A DNA stretch of 64,000 nucleotides from Bacteroidota bacterium (GTDB taxonomy: Bacteria; Bacteroidota; Bacteroidia; Chitinophagales; Chitinophagaceae). The stretch spans positions 1 through 64,000 of the forward strand of contig VGFQ01000002.1 of assembly GCA_016868815.1 (NCBI GenBank), read 5' to 3'. Of the stretch, positions 36,500 to 45,608 are shown one piece after another. The notes under the pieces were generated by a model. It worked only from the letters and a program-made list of their open reading frames with translations. It ran no database searches and was not told the DNA's origin. Numbering within the stretch: position 1 is the stretch's first letter; each line of letters opens with the position of its first letter. Both the position numbers and the translations under genes were made by a program.

Positions 36500-37690
36500 T
36501 CAAGGCTTCGAAGGGGCTTCCAGGGTCTTCCATACTTGGTAAAGCGAACGGGGGATGTGGAAGCATCCCTTCCACTTGCCGCCTTTCAACGGCAGCAGGA
36601 CCTCGCCCCGACGGTTCAGGTAGCCGAACCACTCCCCGTGGTCGGGGTCGCGGAAATGGTTCCAGGTATAGTCGTGCAGTGTTTGGAACCATTCGGCGCA
36701 GCGTTCGTCGCCAGTCATTGTCCAGGCCTTTGCCATCGCCACCAGCGCTTCGACGTGCACCCACCAGAGTTTCTGGTCCCATTCCAGCTGCTGGGTGGGG
36801 TGGCCCTGGATGTCGAGGAAATACAGGATGCCGCCGTACTCCTTGTCCCACCCGAAGTCGAGCGTGCGCAGCATCACGTCGCGCGCCTTGCCGATGAGTG
36901 CCTCATCGCCGATGCGTCGTGCCAGGTCCATTATGAACCACATTGCCTCCAGCGTATGGCCCGGGTTGAGGAGTCTGCCTTCGAAGCTGTCGCTGAAGCT
37001 GCCATCGGGCTGCACATTCTCGAGGATCAGTCCGCTGTCGGCCTGCAGGAAGACTTCCATCACCTCATGGATAACGATGGGGATGAAGCTGTCGACGCGT
37101 TCTTTTCCCAGAATGCCTTCCATCTCCAGTGCGAGGTTACAGAGAATCATCGGCAGGCTGAAGTTGCGCAGCGGGCGGGTGCCGGGGAAGGCCTTACTGT
37201 AAGTTCCCTTCCAATGGTGCTGGCGCCGCAGGATGTTCTCGAAGGTGTCGAGTGCGATCGTCCGGTAGCGCTCCTCGGGTTTGATCTTGTAGAGGGCGGC
37301 GAAGGCCATGCACGCGAAACAGTCGCTGAAGATGTTGTAGGGCTGTACCAATGGCCGGCCGTCGGCCGTGAGTGAAAAGTACCAGTTTCCCTCGGTGTCG
37401 CGTCCGTGTCGTTCGAGGAAGTCGGCTCCCAAAAGGGCCATTTCCAGCCATTCGGGACGAGCTTCGAGGTGGGCAAACATGAAACTGAAACACCATACCT
37501 CACGTCCTTGCAGCCAAATGAACTTGTCGGTATCGAATACTTCGCCGGTACGGTCCAGACAGGTGAAATATCCGCCGTTCTCCCGATCAGGGCTTTTCTC
37601 CACCCAGAAGGGCAGGATGTTCTCTACCAATTCCTTGCGATAACCCTCCGCCAGGGCACTTAGCTGCTTCCCTAATATATGCTCAACCAT
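36500..37690 (-). CDS. AGE-family epimerase, N-acylglucosamine 2-epimerase-like
   Basis: (alpha/alpha)6-barrel epimerase expected to interconvert GlcNAc and ManNAc, or act on a related sugar such as cellobiose. The FIWLQGREVW, GADFLERHGRDTEGNWYFSLT, QPYNIFSDCFACMAF and PGTRPLRNFSLPMILCNLALE segments match the renin-binding-protein type. Conserved catalytic His residues appear in PGHTLEAMW and CFHIPRSLYQ. The ATG at 37690 is chosen over a TTG at 37705. About 396 residues, no signal peptide, cytosolic. It is first in the operon with the FAD oxidoreductase and SusC/D. This suggests amino-sugar catabolism, but no NanA lyase or sialidase is in the window. Confidence 0.86.
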   Translation of the reverse strand: MVEHILGKQLSALAEGYRKELVENILPFWVEKSPDRENGGYFTCLDRTGEVFDTDKFIWLQGREVWCFSFMFAHLEARPEWLEMALLGADFLERHGRDTEGNWYFSLTADGRPLVQPYNIFSDCFACMAFAALYKIKPEERYRTIALDTFENILRRQHHWKGTYSKAFPGTRPLRNFSLPMILCNLALEMEGILGKERVDSFIPIVIHEVMEVFLQADSGLILENVQPDGSFSDSFEGRLLNPGHTLEAMWFIMDLARRIGDEALIGKARDVMLRTLDFGWDKEYGGILYFLDIQGHPTQQLEWDQKLWWVHVEALVAMAKAWTMTGDERCAEWFQTLHDYTWNHFRDPDHGEWFGYLNRRGEVLLPLKGGKWKGCFHIPRSLYQVWKTLEAPSKP

Positions 37691-37954
37691 CAATCCTGTA
37701 TTCAATCGAGTAAATGAGGAGATAAAGATAATCAGGCATTTATAGGAAGTCCACCAACTTGTTAAATTATTATGTATTAATGTGTCCCTGCATTCAACAA
37801 AATGAGTTCTCCTTACAATAGATTTAAACTTTCCACCGCCAATAGCCCTGCATGACGGAGCCTACCCCTATGTCTGATAAATTCCCACTTGAAGTGGTGG
37901 GTGGCTTGGCCTTAGAGAACTGAGCCCTGAACCGTGCCATTGTCCAGTATCTGA

Positions 37955-38727
37955 ATACTCGGGATCGGCGTCAAACTCTGGGGTTGCATCAATCACCTCA
38001 CAGGACAATGCTACAGCTTCTTTCATTTCCAGGAGGAGCTGCTGAGCCGGATCATATCCCAGCAGTTCGGCATCCCCTCTTTTTGAAAAATGACTCCCGA
38101 TCTATGGCCTACGGGGAATTCAAACGGGGTGTCGTGAGCAACGAGCGCGATGTACTGTTTGTCAACATCGACTTCGGCTTTGGCATGGGCATCCTCATCG
38201 GCGACTTAACATGTTATGCCAAGTCAGGCTTCAGCGGTGAGTTCGGGCAAATCCCCTTCTTCCAGAACGAGCGGATCTGTCATTGCGGCAAGCGGGGCTG
38301 CCTGGGGACTGAGACTTTGGACTTGGCTCTTTTGGAAGCGGTGAAAGCTCGTATCAAACTCGGCTCTTCCTCCGTGCTTTCCGTCCGGCATACCGACGTC
38401 CATCAACTCCGGCTGGAAGAAATCATCAAGGCGGCCCGCCAGGAGGATAGCCTGGTGGCCAAGCTCCTTTCAGACATAGGCGACAAGCTGAGAAAGTCCA
38501 TCGCCATGCTGATCAACATGTTCAATCCCGAGCTGGTGATCTTCGGTGGCAAAGTTTTCGAGACAGGGGATTTCACCTGGCTCCCGATCCGCAATGCCTT
38601 GAACAAATTCGCACTTGGCCTGGCCAACAACGACACGCAGCTACAGCTCTCGCTGCTCGGCGCACGCGCCAGGGTGATGGGCGGTTGTCTGATCGCCCGG
38701 GGGCAGGTGATTTTCGGCTGCAACTGA
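37955..38727 (+). pseudogene. frame-disrupted, N-terminally truncated ROK-family regulator
   Basis: The C-terminal part (from about 38080) clearly encodes a ROK domain: FLKNDSRSMAYGEF, FVNIDFGFGMGI, GFSGEFGQIPF and the zinc motif CHCGKRGCLG. The segment just upstream reads as ROK only in a different frame (37955-38083: LGIGV..., SFFHFQEELLSRIISQQFGIP). That frame then runs into TGA at 38084-38086, next to a run of five T (38080-38084). One more T there would restore IPSFLKNDSR. The N-terminal winged helix expected of NagC-type repressors is not found, and a stop closes the frame at 37952. It is divergent from the AGE operon and was probably its regulator. Confidence 0.7.
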
Positions 38728-38768
38728 GGGGCGCTCCGTACCTTGCGCTGGCACAAAATTGCCTGCTG

Positions 38769-39629
38769 TTGATTTATCTCAAACTTGTTGGCGTTGCCCT
38801 TTTCTGGGCGGGTGGATTTATCGCCACCAGGATCGCTGCCCAGACGTTCGGTCCCTTCACCGGGGCCTTCCTGCGTTATCTGATCGCTGGGTCCTTTCTG
38901 TTGCCGCTTGCCTGGCGTGCCACACCGGGGCTATGGCGCATGGACCGCCAGCAGTGGCTGCGGCTCTGCCTGCTGGGCTTCTCCGGTGTCTTTGCCTACA
39001 ACTATTTTTTCTTCAACGGACTCAAACGCATGCCCGCCAGTCATGGGGCCCTCGTTGTAGCCCTCAACCCTGCCATCGTGATGCTATTCTCTGCTTGGCG
39101 TTATGGGGAGCGCATCCAACGGATGCGTTGGATCGGCATGCTGCTGGCCTTGTCTGGGGTCGCCTTTGTCATTGCCCGCGGAAACCTCGCGCAGATTCTG
39201 GAGAGTGTGGAATGGGGGGATGCCTTCATGTTGGGATGTCCTTTCACCTGGGCCGTCTATACCCTTGTAGGCAAGCAGGCCTTAGGCACGTCTACCCCGC
39301 TGGTAGCTACCACCTGGGCCTCGCTAACCGGGATGCTGTTCCTGCTCCTCTTCGCAGTATTTGAAGAACAGCCTGCCAGCGTGCCATTGGAAGCCTGGAT
39401 ATCCCTCGCTTATTTAGGTGTGATCGGCACGGTCTTGGCCTTTATCTGGTTCTATGAAGGTATTCAGCGCATCGGTGCTTCCCGCACGGCCATCTTCAAC
39501 AACCTCATTCCCGTCTTTACCTTGGTCTTATCGGTCATCATCCTCGACGAGCAGGTACCCGCCTATACCTACGCGGGCGCAGCGCTCGTACTCACCGGCA
39601 TCACGATGGTGAACTGGAAGGGTTGGTGA
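38769..39629 (+). CDS. DMT/EamA-family transporter
   Basis: Inner-membrane protein with ten predicted helices in two EamA repeats; LFWAGGFIATRIAAQTFGPFTGAFLRY opens repeat 1 and LGVIGTVLAFIWFYEGIQRIGASRTAIFNNLIPVF lies in repeat 2. Such proteins export metabolites or amino acids. No ATG is available near the start; I chose the TTG at 38769, just before LIYLKLVG. The frame is open back to a TTG at 38685, which would overlap the ROK remnant. It converges with the aminotransferase gene 11 bases away. Confidence 0.83.
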   Translation: MIYLKLVGVALFWAGGFIATRIAAQTFGPFTGAFLRYLIAGSFLLPLAWRATPGLWRMDRQQWLRLCLLGFSGVFAYNYFFFNGLKRMPASHGALVVALNPAIVMLFSAWRYGERIQRMRWIGMLLALSGVAFVIARGNLAQILESVEWGDAFMLGCPFTWAVYTLVGKQALGTSTPLVATTWASLTGMLFLLLFAVFEEQPASVPLEAWISLAYLGVIGTVLAFIWFYEGIQRIGASRTAIFNNLIPVFTLVLSVIILDEQVPAYTYAGAALVLTGITMVNWKGW

Positions 39630-39640
39630 GTGGTCAAGTC

Positions 39641-40837
39641 CTAGCATGTCCGCCCTGGATATACTTGCAGCGCTGCTTCCAGGCAGTCCATGGCCTCGTC
39701 TACAGCCTCTTGCCGAAGCACATAGGCCAGCCGCACCTCATTCTTTCCTGCACCCACCGTCCCGTAGAAGCCGGTAGCAGGCGCCATCATCACTGTGCTG
39801 CCTTGATGGGAGAAAGATTCCAGCATCCACTGGCAGAAGGCATCGCTGTCGTCGATCGGCAGGCGGGCCATGGCATAGAAGGCCCCACCGGGAGTGGGGC
39901 AGAATACGCCTGGCATGCTGTTGAGGCGACGTACCAGCAGGTTGCGTCGGGCGAGGTATTCCTTCCGAGGGGCTTCAAAATAATCGGATGGAAGGTCCAC
40001 GGCCGTCTCGGCCATGATCTGTGCGAGGGCAGGCGGGCACAGGCGGGCCTGGGCAAACTTCAAGGCTGACTCGTAGAGACCCCGGTTCTTCGTCACCAGC
40101 GCGCCAATTCTCGCCCCGCAGGCAGAATATCGCTTCGAGATGGTGTCCAGCAGCACGGCATGTTGCTCCATGCCCTCCAGATGCATGGCGCTCACATGTG
40201 TACCTTCATAGCAGAACTCGCGGTAGGCTTCATCGGAGAAGAGGTATAGGTCGTTGTCGAGACAAAGGCTGCGCAGCGCCCTCATCTCTTCGAGGCTGTA
40301 GAGGTATCCTGTCGGGTTGTTGGGGTTGCAGACGACGATGCCGCGCGTCTGCGGGGTGAGCGCCTTCCGGAACGCCTCGATTGGAGGAAGGGCGAAGCCG
40401 CTAGAGATATCAGAACGGATGGGGACTACTGTCACGCCGGCCATGACGGCGAACCCGTTGTAGTTGGCATAGAAAGGCTCGGGGATGATGAGCTCGTCGC
40501 CCGGGTTCAGGCAGCTCATGAACGCGAAGATGATGGCTTCGCTGCCGCCGGTGGTGACGAGGATCTCGCTGGCCATCACGTCGATACCGATGCTCCGGTA
40601 GTAGTCGGACAGCTTGCGTCGGTAGCCCTCATTGCCTGCGCTGTGGGTATATTCCAGCACTTTGATGTCGGCTTTTCGGACGGCTTCGAGCATGGCCGGC
40701 GGTGTCTCGATGTCGGGCTGCCCGATGTTCAGGGGGATGACTCGGATGCCTTTTCGGCGGGCAGCCTCTGCAAAAGGTACCAGCTTGCGTATCGGCGAGG
40801 CAGGCATGTCCCGTCCGCGGCGAGATATCTGTAGCAT
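39641..40837 (-). CDS. class I/II PLP-dependent aminotransferase
   Basis: Fold-type I aminotransferase of the aspartate/aromatic type. The N-terminus MLQISRRGRDMPASPIRKLVPFA is the usual form in Bacteroidota. Further landmarks are LNIGQPDIETP, TTGGSEAI, VCNPNNPTG (PLP-binding Asn), SDEAYREF (Asp/Tyr) and SISKRY-type KRYSACGARIG with the Schiff-base Lys. Length 398. A TACTTTTG element ends 5 bases from the ATG, which would give a nearly leaderless mRNA. The amino donor is not determined. Confidence 0.88.
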   Translation of the reverse strand: MLQISRRGRDMPASPIRKLVPFAEAARRKGIRVIPLNIGQPDIETPPAMLEAVRKADIKVLEYTHSAGNEGYRRKLSDYYRSIGIDVMASEILVTTGGSEAIIFAFMSCLNPGDELIIPEPFYANYNGFAVMAGVTVVPIRSDISSGFALPPIEAFRKALTPQTRGIVVCNPNNPTGYLYSLEEMRALRSLCLDNDLYLFSDEAYREFCYEGTHVSAMHLEGMEQHAVLLDTISKRYSACGARIGALVTKNRGLYESALKFAQARLCPPALAQIMAETAVDLPSDYFEAPRKEYLARRNLLVRRLNSMPGVFCPTPGGAFYAMARLPIDDSDAFCQWMLESFSHQGSTVMMAPATGFYGTVGAGKNEVRLAYVLRQEAVDEAMDCLEAALQVYPGRTC

Positions 40838-40841
40838 TTGG

Positions 40842-40849
40842 CAAAAGTA
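40842..40849 (-). promoter_or_regulatory. putative -7 element of the aminotransferase gene
   Basis: TACTTTTG on the minus strand matches TAnnTTTG and ends 5 bases upstream of the ATG at 40837, implying a very short or absent leader. No -33 box was identified. Confidence 0.35.
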
Positions 40850-41176
40850 GACCCTGGGCCGCTGACCGCCAAAGCGGACAGTGGTTTACAAAGTCATGAG
40901 TGGGCATGTCCACACCTTGTGCGCAACCTATTATCGCGGTTTTTTTTCCGTGCCTGCCCGACAGATCAGCGGTGCCTTTCTAGCTAAGATCCGCTACTAT
41001 AAGCAGCTATTCCCGGACCGTGAAGCTGCCGTGCCACAGCTGGTCAACGCCTCGCCCGCCATAGGCCCATGGTGCAGAGAGAGATTCGGGAATACCTGCA
41101 AGCGTTCCTCGACGAGCTGCGGCAGACAGACGTAGAAGTGATGCTCAGCAGCGTCGGCTGGGGCTATGCGCAACAC
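40850..41176. other. gene-free stretch, possible decayed coding sequence
   Basis: No intact gene. On the plus strand a frame around 40944-41080 (FLAKIRYYKQLFPDRE...) appears to continue in another frame from an ATG at 41069 (REIREYLQAFLDELRQ...) to about 41170. The join would need a one-base shift near 41080. This would fit a decayed small gene but I do not recognise a family, and chance open frames are common at this GC. Confidence 0.25.
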
Positions 41177-41208
41177 AAAGAACCCCGGCCAGAAGCCAGG
41201 GTTCCTTT
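41177..41208 (-). terminator. intrinsic terminator of the DUF1573 gene
   Basis: Hairpin AAAGAACCCCGGC/GCCAGGGTTCCTTT with a short loop and one bulge, 42 bases downstream of the minus-strand DUF1573 stop. The following T-run is short. Confidence 0.6.
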
Positions 41209-41250
41209 GATGAACAGGATTTAACATCCTGTCAAATAAGTGATGATCGA

Positions 41251-41640
41251 TCAGTTGGAGACTACTTCTCCGGTGATCTTGATTTCAACGGGGGCATCTA
41301 CACCCTTGACTTTCACGAAGATGCTTTTCTCGAAGACACCCGGGGCAGCCGCATTGTAGCCAGCCTTGATCTTTTCGTTCTTACCGGCCATCACAGGCGC
41401 CTGTGGCCAGGCAGGCGTAGTGCAACCGCAAGAGGCCGTTGCATTTTCAATGGTCAGCGGGGAGGTGCCCACATTGGTGAATTCGAAATCATGGTTCACG
41501 GGAACGCCTTGCTTGATCTTTCCAAAGTTGAACTTCATCTCCTTGAAACGGATCAGGTCTTCGGACTTCTTAGCATTGTCTTGCGCATGGCCCAGGCTCC
41601 CAAAGGTGAAGAAGGCAATGAGTAAAAGGATTTGCTTCAT
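41251..41640 (-). CDS. DUF1573-domain secreted protein
   Basis: Small exported protein (129 residues) with a signal peptide ending LGHA-Q (about residue 19). It has a single immunoglobulin-like DUF1573 domain: FNFGKIKQGVPVNHDFEFTNVGTSPLTIENATASCGCTTPAWP is the hallmark strand-Cys-Gly-Cys region, with KAGYNAAAPGVFEKSIFVK behind it. The start at 41640 is the ATG before the signal peptide; the frame is open further upstream without other support. The function is unknown; proteins of this type are common in the Bacteroidota periplasm. Confidence 0.88.
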   Translation of the reverse strand: MKQILLLIAFFTFGSLGHAQDNAKKSEDLIRFKEMKFNFGKIKQGVPVNHDFEFTNVGTSPLTIENATASCGCTTPAWPQAPVMAGKNEKIKAGYNAAAPGVFEKSIFVKVKGVDAPVEIKITGEVVSN

Positions 41641-41702
41641 GGTAGGTATCGATTTGATAGTTGGAATTGTATAAAAGACGGTAGAACAACTGATATCGTT
41701 GC

Positions 41703-41717
41703 ACACCGTTACGGTGT
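41703..41717. promoter_or_regulatory. perfect palindrome upstream of the DUF1573 gene
   Basis: ACACCGT-T-ACGGTGT, a 7-base dyad around one central base, 63 bases upstream of the DUF1573 ATG and between two divergent genes. A second short dyad (GTCCTT/AAGGAC, 41733-41751) is beside it. Possible protein-binding site. Confidence 0.3.
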
Positions 41718-41863
41718 AAAATTAAGGTATCGGTCCTTGTTTTAAAAGGACAAAGAATGTCGGCCTTAAGATTTTTCAACCAAGCCCCCCCGATGGTCGC
41801 TTTCAGGCTCAATGCTAACAGAATTGCTTAAAATATCCCCACCGGTGAGGAAGACCTTAAAAT

Positions 41864-44275
41864 ATGGGTAGATTTGCTCACATGGACGGCACTTTTGCCC
41901 GAGAGACGCTTGAGGACGGACAGCTTAGCTTCGAGGCTTTCCGAGAGGTGGTTCAACAAGACTACGCCCTCTGCTGTTTGAGCCGGGAGGCCAGCCTCCT
42001 GGGCCGCAAGGAAGTGCTCACAGGAAAGGCTAAGTTCGGCATCTTCGGCGATGGCAAGGAGGTCCCCCAGGTCGTGATGGCCAAATGCTTCCGGCCAGGC
42101 GATTTCTACAGCGGCTATTACCGCGACCAAACCTTCGCTTTTTCGACCGGTGTCGCGAATGTCAAAGAGTTCTTCCTACAGCTCTACGGACATCCCGTCC
42201 GCGACGAAGAGCCCCATAGTGCCGGCCGGCAAATGAATGCCCATTTTGCCACCCCTTTTCTCGACGATGAAGGAAATCTGTTGCCGCTGGCCCATCACAA
42301 GAACCTGGCCGCTGGCATGGCACCTACTTCCGGACAGATGCCCAAGGCCCTTGGCCTGGCCTATGCCTCCAAGGTCTTCCGCCAGGTGCCTTCTGTCCAT
42401 TCTCTAGCCGACCTCTCCGATGGGGGAAATGAAGTCTGTTTTTGCACCATTGGGGATGCTGCCACCAGCGAAGGTCAGTTCTGGGAGACGATGAATGCAG
42501 CTGCCGTCTTGCAAGTCCCGCTCGCCGTCTTCGTCTGGGATGACGGCTATGGTATCTCCGTCCCCAAAAGCTATCAGACTGCCAAGGGGTCCATCTCCCA
42601 GGCCCTGTCGGGCTTCTGCAAAGAAGATGGCACCAATGGCATCGACATCTACACGGTTAAGGCATGGGACTATGTCTCCCTGTGCGAGGTCTTTGAGGCG
42701 GGGATAGAACGCATCCGACGTACGCATGTGCCAGCCATCTTTCACGTTGAAGAGGTCACCCAGCCACAGGGCCATTCCACCTCTGGCAGTCATGAAAGGT
42801 ATAAGTCGCCGGAGCGCCTTGCATGGGAGCGGGAATGGGACTGCCTGCCTAAGATGCGTGAATGGATCCTCGACAACGGACTCTTTAACGAAGAGGAGCT
42901 TTTTGACATCGAAGCCCGGTCGAAGCGTTCGGTCCTCGAGAGCCGCCAAGATGCTTTGCAGACCTTCCGTCAACCGGTGACAGCCCAGGTCGAGCGGGCA
43001 TTCTCCCTGCTCCGTTCGCTCTCCCCTGAAATCTTGGAGCAGCACCCTTGCGTAGCCACCTTGCTCGCTGAATTCGAATCCAACCGGGAGCCCCTCCGCC
43101 GCGACGTTATGCAAGCCCTCGGTATTGCTGTGGCTATCCTCGGGGATGCTCCTGAAGCGCATGCCATGCGGGCCTACCTCCAAGAGCTGCGTAGCGAAGC
43201 GGCCTTGCTGTATAATACACACTTGCTGAATGAGACGGCCAAGAGCCCACTGCGCATAGTAGCCCAAGACCCTATCACGGAGGAAGAAGCCCCCCTGCTC
43301 AACGGCTATGAAGTACTCAACCGGTATTTCGATGCCCTGTTCACTGCGAATCCCAGGGTCTTTGCCTTTGGCGAGGACCTCGGACGCATCGGGGATGTCA
43401 ACCAAGGCTTCGCCGGACTGCAGGCCAGGCATGGCAAGGGCCGCATCTTTGATACTGGTATCCGCGAGACGACCATTGTGGGCCAGGCCATCGGCCTTTC
43501 GATGCGAGGCCTCCGGCCCATTGCAGAGATCCAATACATCGACTACCTCGTGTACGGCCTCGTTCCGCTCACGGATGATGTCGCCTCCATGCATTTCCGC
43601 ACCTGCGGCCGTCAAGCGGCGCCCCTCATTATCCGCACCCGCGGCCACCGCCTCGAAGGCATCTGGCATAGTGGGTCTCCGATGGGTATGATCTTGAGTA
43701 CCCTGCGTGGCCTCCACGTCTGCGTACCCCGCAACATGGTACAGGCAGCCGGGATGTATAACACGCTGCTGGCCGGCAACGACCCCGGAATCGTTATCGA
43801 ATGCCTAAACGGCTACCGCCTGAAGGAGCAATTGCCTTCAAATCTGCTAGAGATGCGGGTGCCGCTCGGGCAGGTAGAGGTCATCCGGGAGGGTGCCGAC
43901 GTCACCGTCGTATCCTACGGCTCCACCCTTCGCATCGTAGAAGAGGCGGCCCGCATCCTCGAGACGCAGCACATTCATCTAGAGATCATTGATGTCCGTA
44001 CGCTATTGCCTTTTGACCTGAGCCACGGCATCCTGGCATCGCTGAAAAAGACCAACCGCATCCTGTTTGTCGATGAAGACGTGCCCGGCGGCGCCTGTGG
44101 CTATATGTTCAACAAGGTCATCGAAGAGCAGGGCGGCTACCGCTGGCTCGATGTCGCCCCGCGGACCCTCACTGGAAAGGATCACCGTCCCGGCTATGGC
44201 AGCGACGGCGACTTTTTCGGAAAACCCAATGTGGTGGACATCATCGAGACGGTGACCCACATGATGCGAGAGTGA
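41864..44275 (+). CDS. 2-oxoacid dehydrogenase E1, fused alpha and beta subunits
   Basis: Thiamine-diphosphate-dependent decarboxylase component of a pyruvate or branched-chain 2-oxoacid dehydrogenase complex. The alpha part (about residues 1-400) carries the ThDP/Mg motif GDAATSEGQFWETMNAAAV and SYQTAKGSIS. After a linker, the beta part begins near residue 480 (NGYEVLNRYFDALF) with FGEDLGRIGDVNQGF, GIRETTIVGQAIGLSMRGLRPIAEIQYIDY and LFVDEDVPGGACGYMFN. At 803 residues this is the single-chain form frequent in Bacteroidota. No E2 or E3 gene is adjacent. The substrate cannot be settled; branched-chain acids are a good candidate. Confidence 0.9.
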   Translation: MGRFAHMDGTFARETLEDGQLSFEAFREVVQQDYALCCLSREASLLGRKEVLTGKAKFGIFGDGKEVPQVVMAKCFRPGDFYSGYYRDQTFAFSTGVANVKEFFLQLYGHPVRDEEPHSAGRQMNAHFATPFLDDEGNLLPLAHHKNLAAGMAPTSGQMPKALGLAYASKVFRQVPSVHSLADLSDGGNEVCFCTIGDAATSEGQFWETMNAAAVLQVPLAVFVWDDGYGISVPKSYQTAKGSISQALSGFCKEDGTNGIDIYTVKAWDYVSLCEVFEAGIERIRRTHVPAIFHVEEVTQPQGHSTSGSHERYKSPERLAWEREWDCLPKMREWILDNGLFNEEELFDIEARSKRSVLESRQDALQTFRQPVTAQVERAFSLLRSLSPEILEQHPCVATLLAEFESNREPLRRDVMQALGIAVAILGDAPEAHAMRAYLQELRSEAALLYNTHLLNETAKSPLRIVAQDPITEEEAPLLNGYEVLNRYFDALFTANPRVFAFGEDLGRIGDVNQGFAGLQARHGKGRIFDTGIRETTIVGQAIGLSMRGLRPIAEIQYIDYLVYGLVPLTDDVASMHFRTCGRQAAPLIIRTRGHRLEGIWHSGSPMGMILSTLRGLHVCVPRNMVQAAGMYNTLLAGNDPGIVIECLNGYRLKEQLPSNLLEMRVPLGQVEVIREGADVTVVSYGSTLRIVEEAARILETQHIHLEIIDVRTLLPFDLSHGILASLKKTNRILFVDEDVPGGACGYMFNKVIEEQGGYRWLDVAPRTLTGKDHRPGYGSDGDFFGKPNVVDIIETVTHMMRE

Positions 44276-44308
44276 ATCCACATACTTTCCCCCTTTTCTT
44301 TCCCGTAT

Positions 44309-44752
44309 TCAGTCCAGGAACCTGCCCTTCAGCTCGGGCGTGGGCAGGTAACAGGTCTCCCGCTTGCCAAACCAGCGGTACCGATTTCTGGCTACGAAGG
44401 CATATACGGCATCTCTCCACCGGGCCGGCAGCAGGATGAAGGCAAAGGAGAGGCTCCAGGGGAATCCCAGGTGTCGGAGCGTGCGGAGGACGCTTTCGGA
44501 TGATTGGTACACCTTCCCATTGGCTTGTAGCAGGGAAGTGTCGGGAGTGATGTCGGGCATCCCGAGTGTCGATAGCAGGTTCTTGCCGTAGACGCCTTGC
44601 AGGCTGGCGAAACGGAAGATGCCCTTTCGGTCGTGGCGGATGATGAACTGGACTGTGGCGTTGCAAAGATTGCATGCTCCGTCGAAGAGCAGGATGGGCC
44701 TGCTAGAGCCGGCTGCTGGCGCTTGGTGGGACGTTTGGCCGATGGCTGTCAT
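44309..44752 (-). CDS. DCC-family thiol-disulfide oxidoreductase-like protein
   Basis: Small protein (147 residues) of the DUF393/DCC family, named for its DxxCxxC motif, seen here as FDGACNLC with Cys27 and Cys30. A hydrophobic stretch (LSFAFILLP) and the aromatic C-terminal RNRYRWFG segment are typical. Its ATG overlaps the yebC stop by four bases, so both are likely co-translated. The family function is poorly defined; redox activity is inferred. Confidence 0.85.
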   Translation of the reverse strand: MTAIGQTSHQAPAAGSSRPILLFDGACNLCNATVQFIIRHDRKGIFRFASLQGVYGKNLLSTLGMPDITPDTSLLQANGKVYQSSESVLRTLRHLGFPWSLSFAFILLPARWRDAVYAFVARNRYRWFGKRETCYLPTPELKGRFLD

Positions 44753-45471
44753 TCGAGGTTGTGGAAGACTTTCTGGACGTCGTCATCCTGTTCGAGGCGG
44801 TCTACAAGTTTGAGTACTTCCTGTGCACCTTCTTCACCCGCTTCTACCAGGTTCTGAGGAATCCACTCTATTTCGGCGCTGAGGGGGGTGATGCCTCTTT
44901 CTTCCAATGCCTTTTGCAGGTTGCCGAAGTCGGCAAAACTGCAACGCAGCACCAGCACCTCTTCCCCGTTCTCGCCACTGCCTTCTCCCAGTTCTTCGAG
45001 GCCGAAGTCGATCAGCTCCAATTCGAGACTTTCTGCGTCCAAGCCTTCCGGCTTTAGTTTGAAGACACCCATCTTCTTGAACTGGAAGCTGACGCTGCCA
45101 CTGTTGCCAAGGGTGCCATTGCCTTTGTTGAAATACGATTTGATGTTGGCGACGGTGCGGACGTGGTTATCGGTGGCTGTCTCCACCAAGATGGCGACGC
45201 CATGCGGTCCGTAGCCTTCATAGAGGATCTCTTCATAGTTCTCCATTTCCTTGCCCATGGCGCGCTTGATGGCGGCCTCGACACGATCCTTTGGCATGTT
45301 GACGCTCTTGGCGTTCTGAAAGCAGCGGCGCAGCGCAGGGTTGGTATCGGGGTCAGGGCCTCCGCTTTTGACAGCGATGGCGATCTCCTTGCCAATGCGG
45401 GTGAACTGTTTAGCCATGCGGTCCCAACGGGCAAACATGGTAGCCTTGCGTACTTCGAATATGCGTCCCAT
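44749..45471 (-). CDS. YebC/PmpR-family protein
   Basis: YebC/TACO1-type protein of 240 residues. It begins [30 protein letters not shown], a Bacteroidota variant of the family N-terminus, and has [47 protein letters not shown] and a C-terminal EWIPQNLVE segment. Members act as DNA-binding regulators or in relieving ribosome stalling. The DCC gene follows with a four-base overlap. No clear promoter motif upstream. Confidence 0.92.
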   Translation of the reverse strand: MGRIFEVRKATMFARWDRMAKQFTRIGKEIAIAVKSGGPDPDTNPALRRCFQNAKSVNMPKDRVEAAIKRAMGKEMENYEEILYEGYGPHGVAILVETATDNHVRTVANIKSYFNKGNGTLGNSGSVSFQFKKMGVFKLKPEGLDAESLELELIDFGLEELGEGSGENGEEVLVLRCSFADFGNLQKALEERGITPLSAEIEWIPQNLVEAGEEGAQEVLKLVDRLEQDDDVQKVFHNLE

Positions 45472-45536
45472 TAGAAGCGTAAATGGATGAGAGATGTAAT
45501 TTTCGGGTCTGTGAAGTTACGATTCAGGCGGGCAAA

Positions 45537-45577
45537 AAATCCCATTCTCCGCAGCGGACGGGATGATGCGGAGGAAT
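45537..45577 (-). terminator. probable terminator of the APC permease gene
   Basis: On the minus strand ATCCC..TCCGC/GCGGA..GGGAT folds into a hairpin immediately followed by TTTTT. An alternative longer pairing (ATTCCTCCGCA/TGCGGAGAAT) is also possible. It lies 32 bases past the permease stop and before yebC. Confidence 0.6.
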
Positions 45578-45608
45578 ATTATTCGAATTCGGTGGCCTTT
45601 GGCAGGAT

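Noticed and set aside
37984-38727. Reading the ROK frame as an intact 247-aa gene
   Set aside because: It would begin at a TTG in sequence that is not ROK-like, while genuine ROK sequence continues upstream in another frame, so a frame-disrupted remnant fits better.
42404-43717. 437-codon minus-strand frame inside the E1 gene
   Set aside because: Antisense to the well-conserved E1 alpha/beta fusion; no recognisable domain in its translation.
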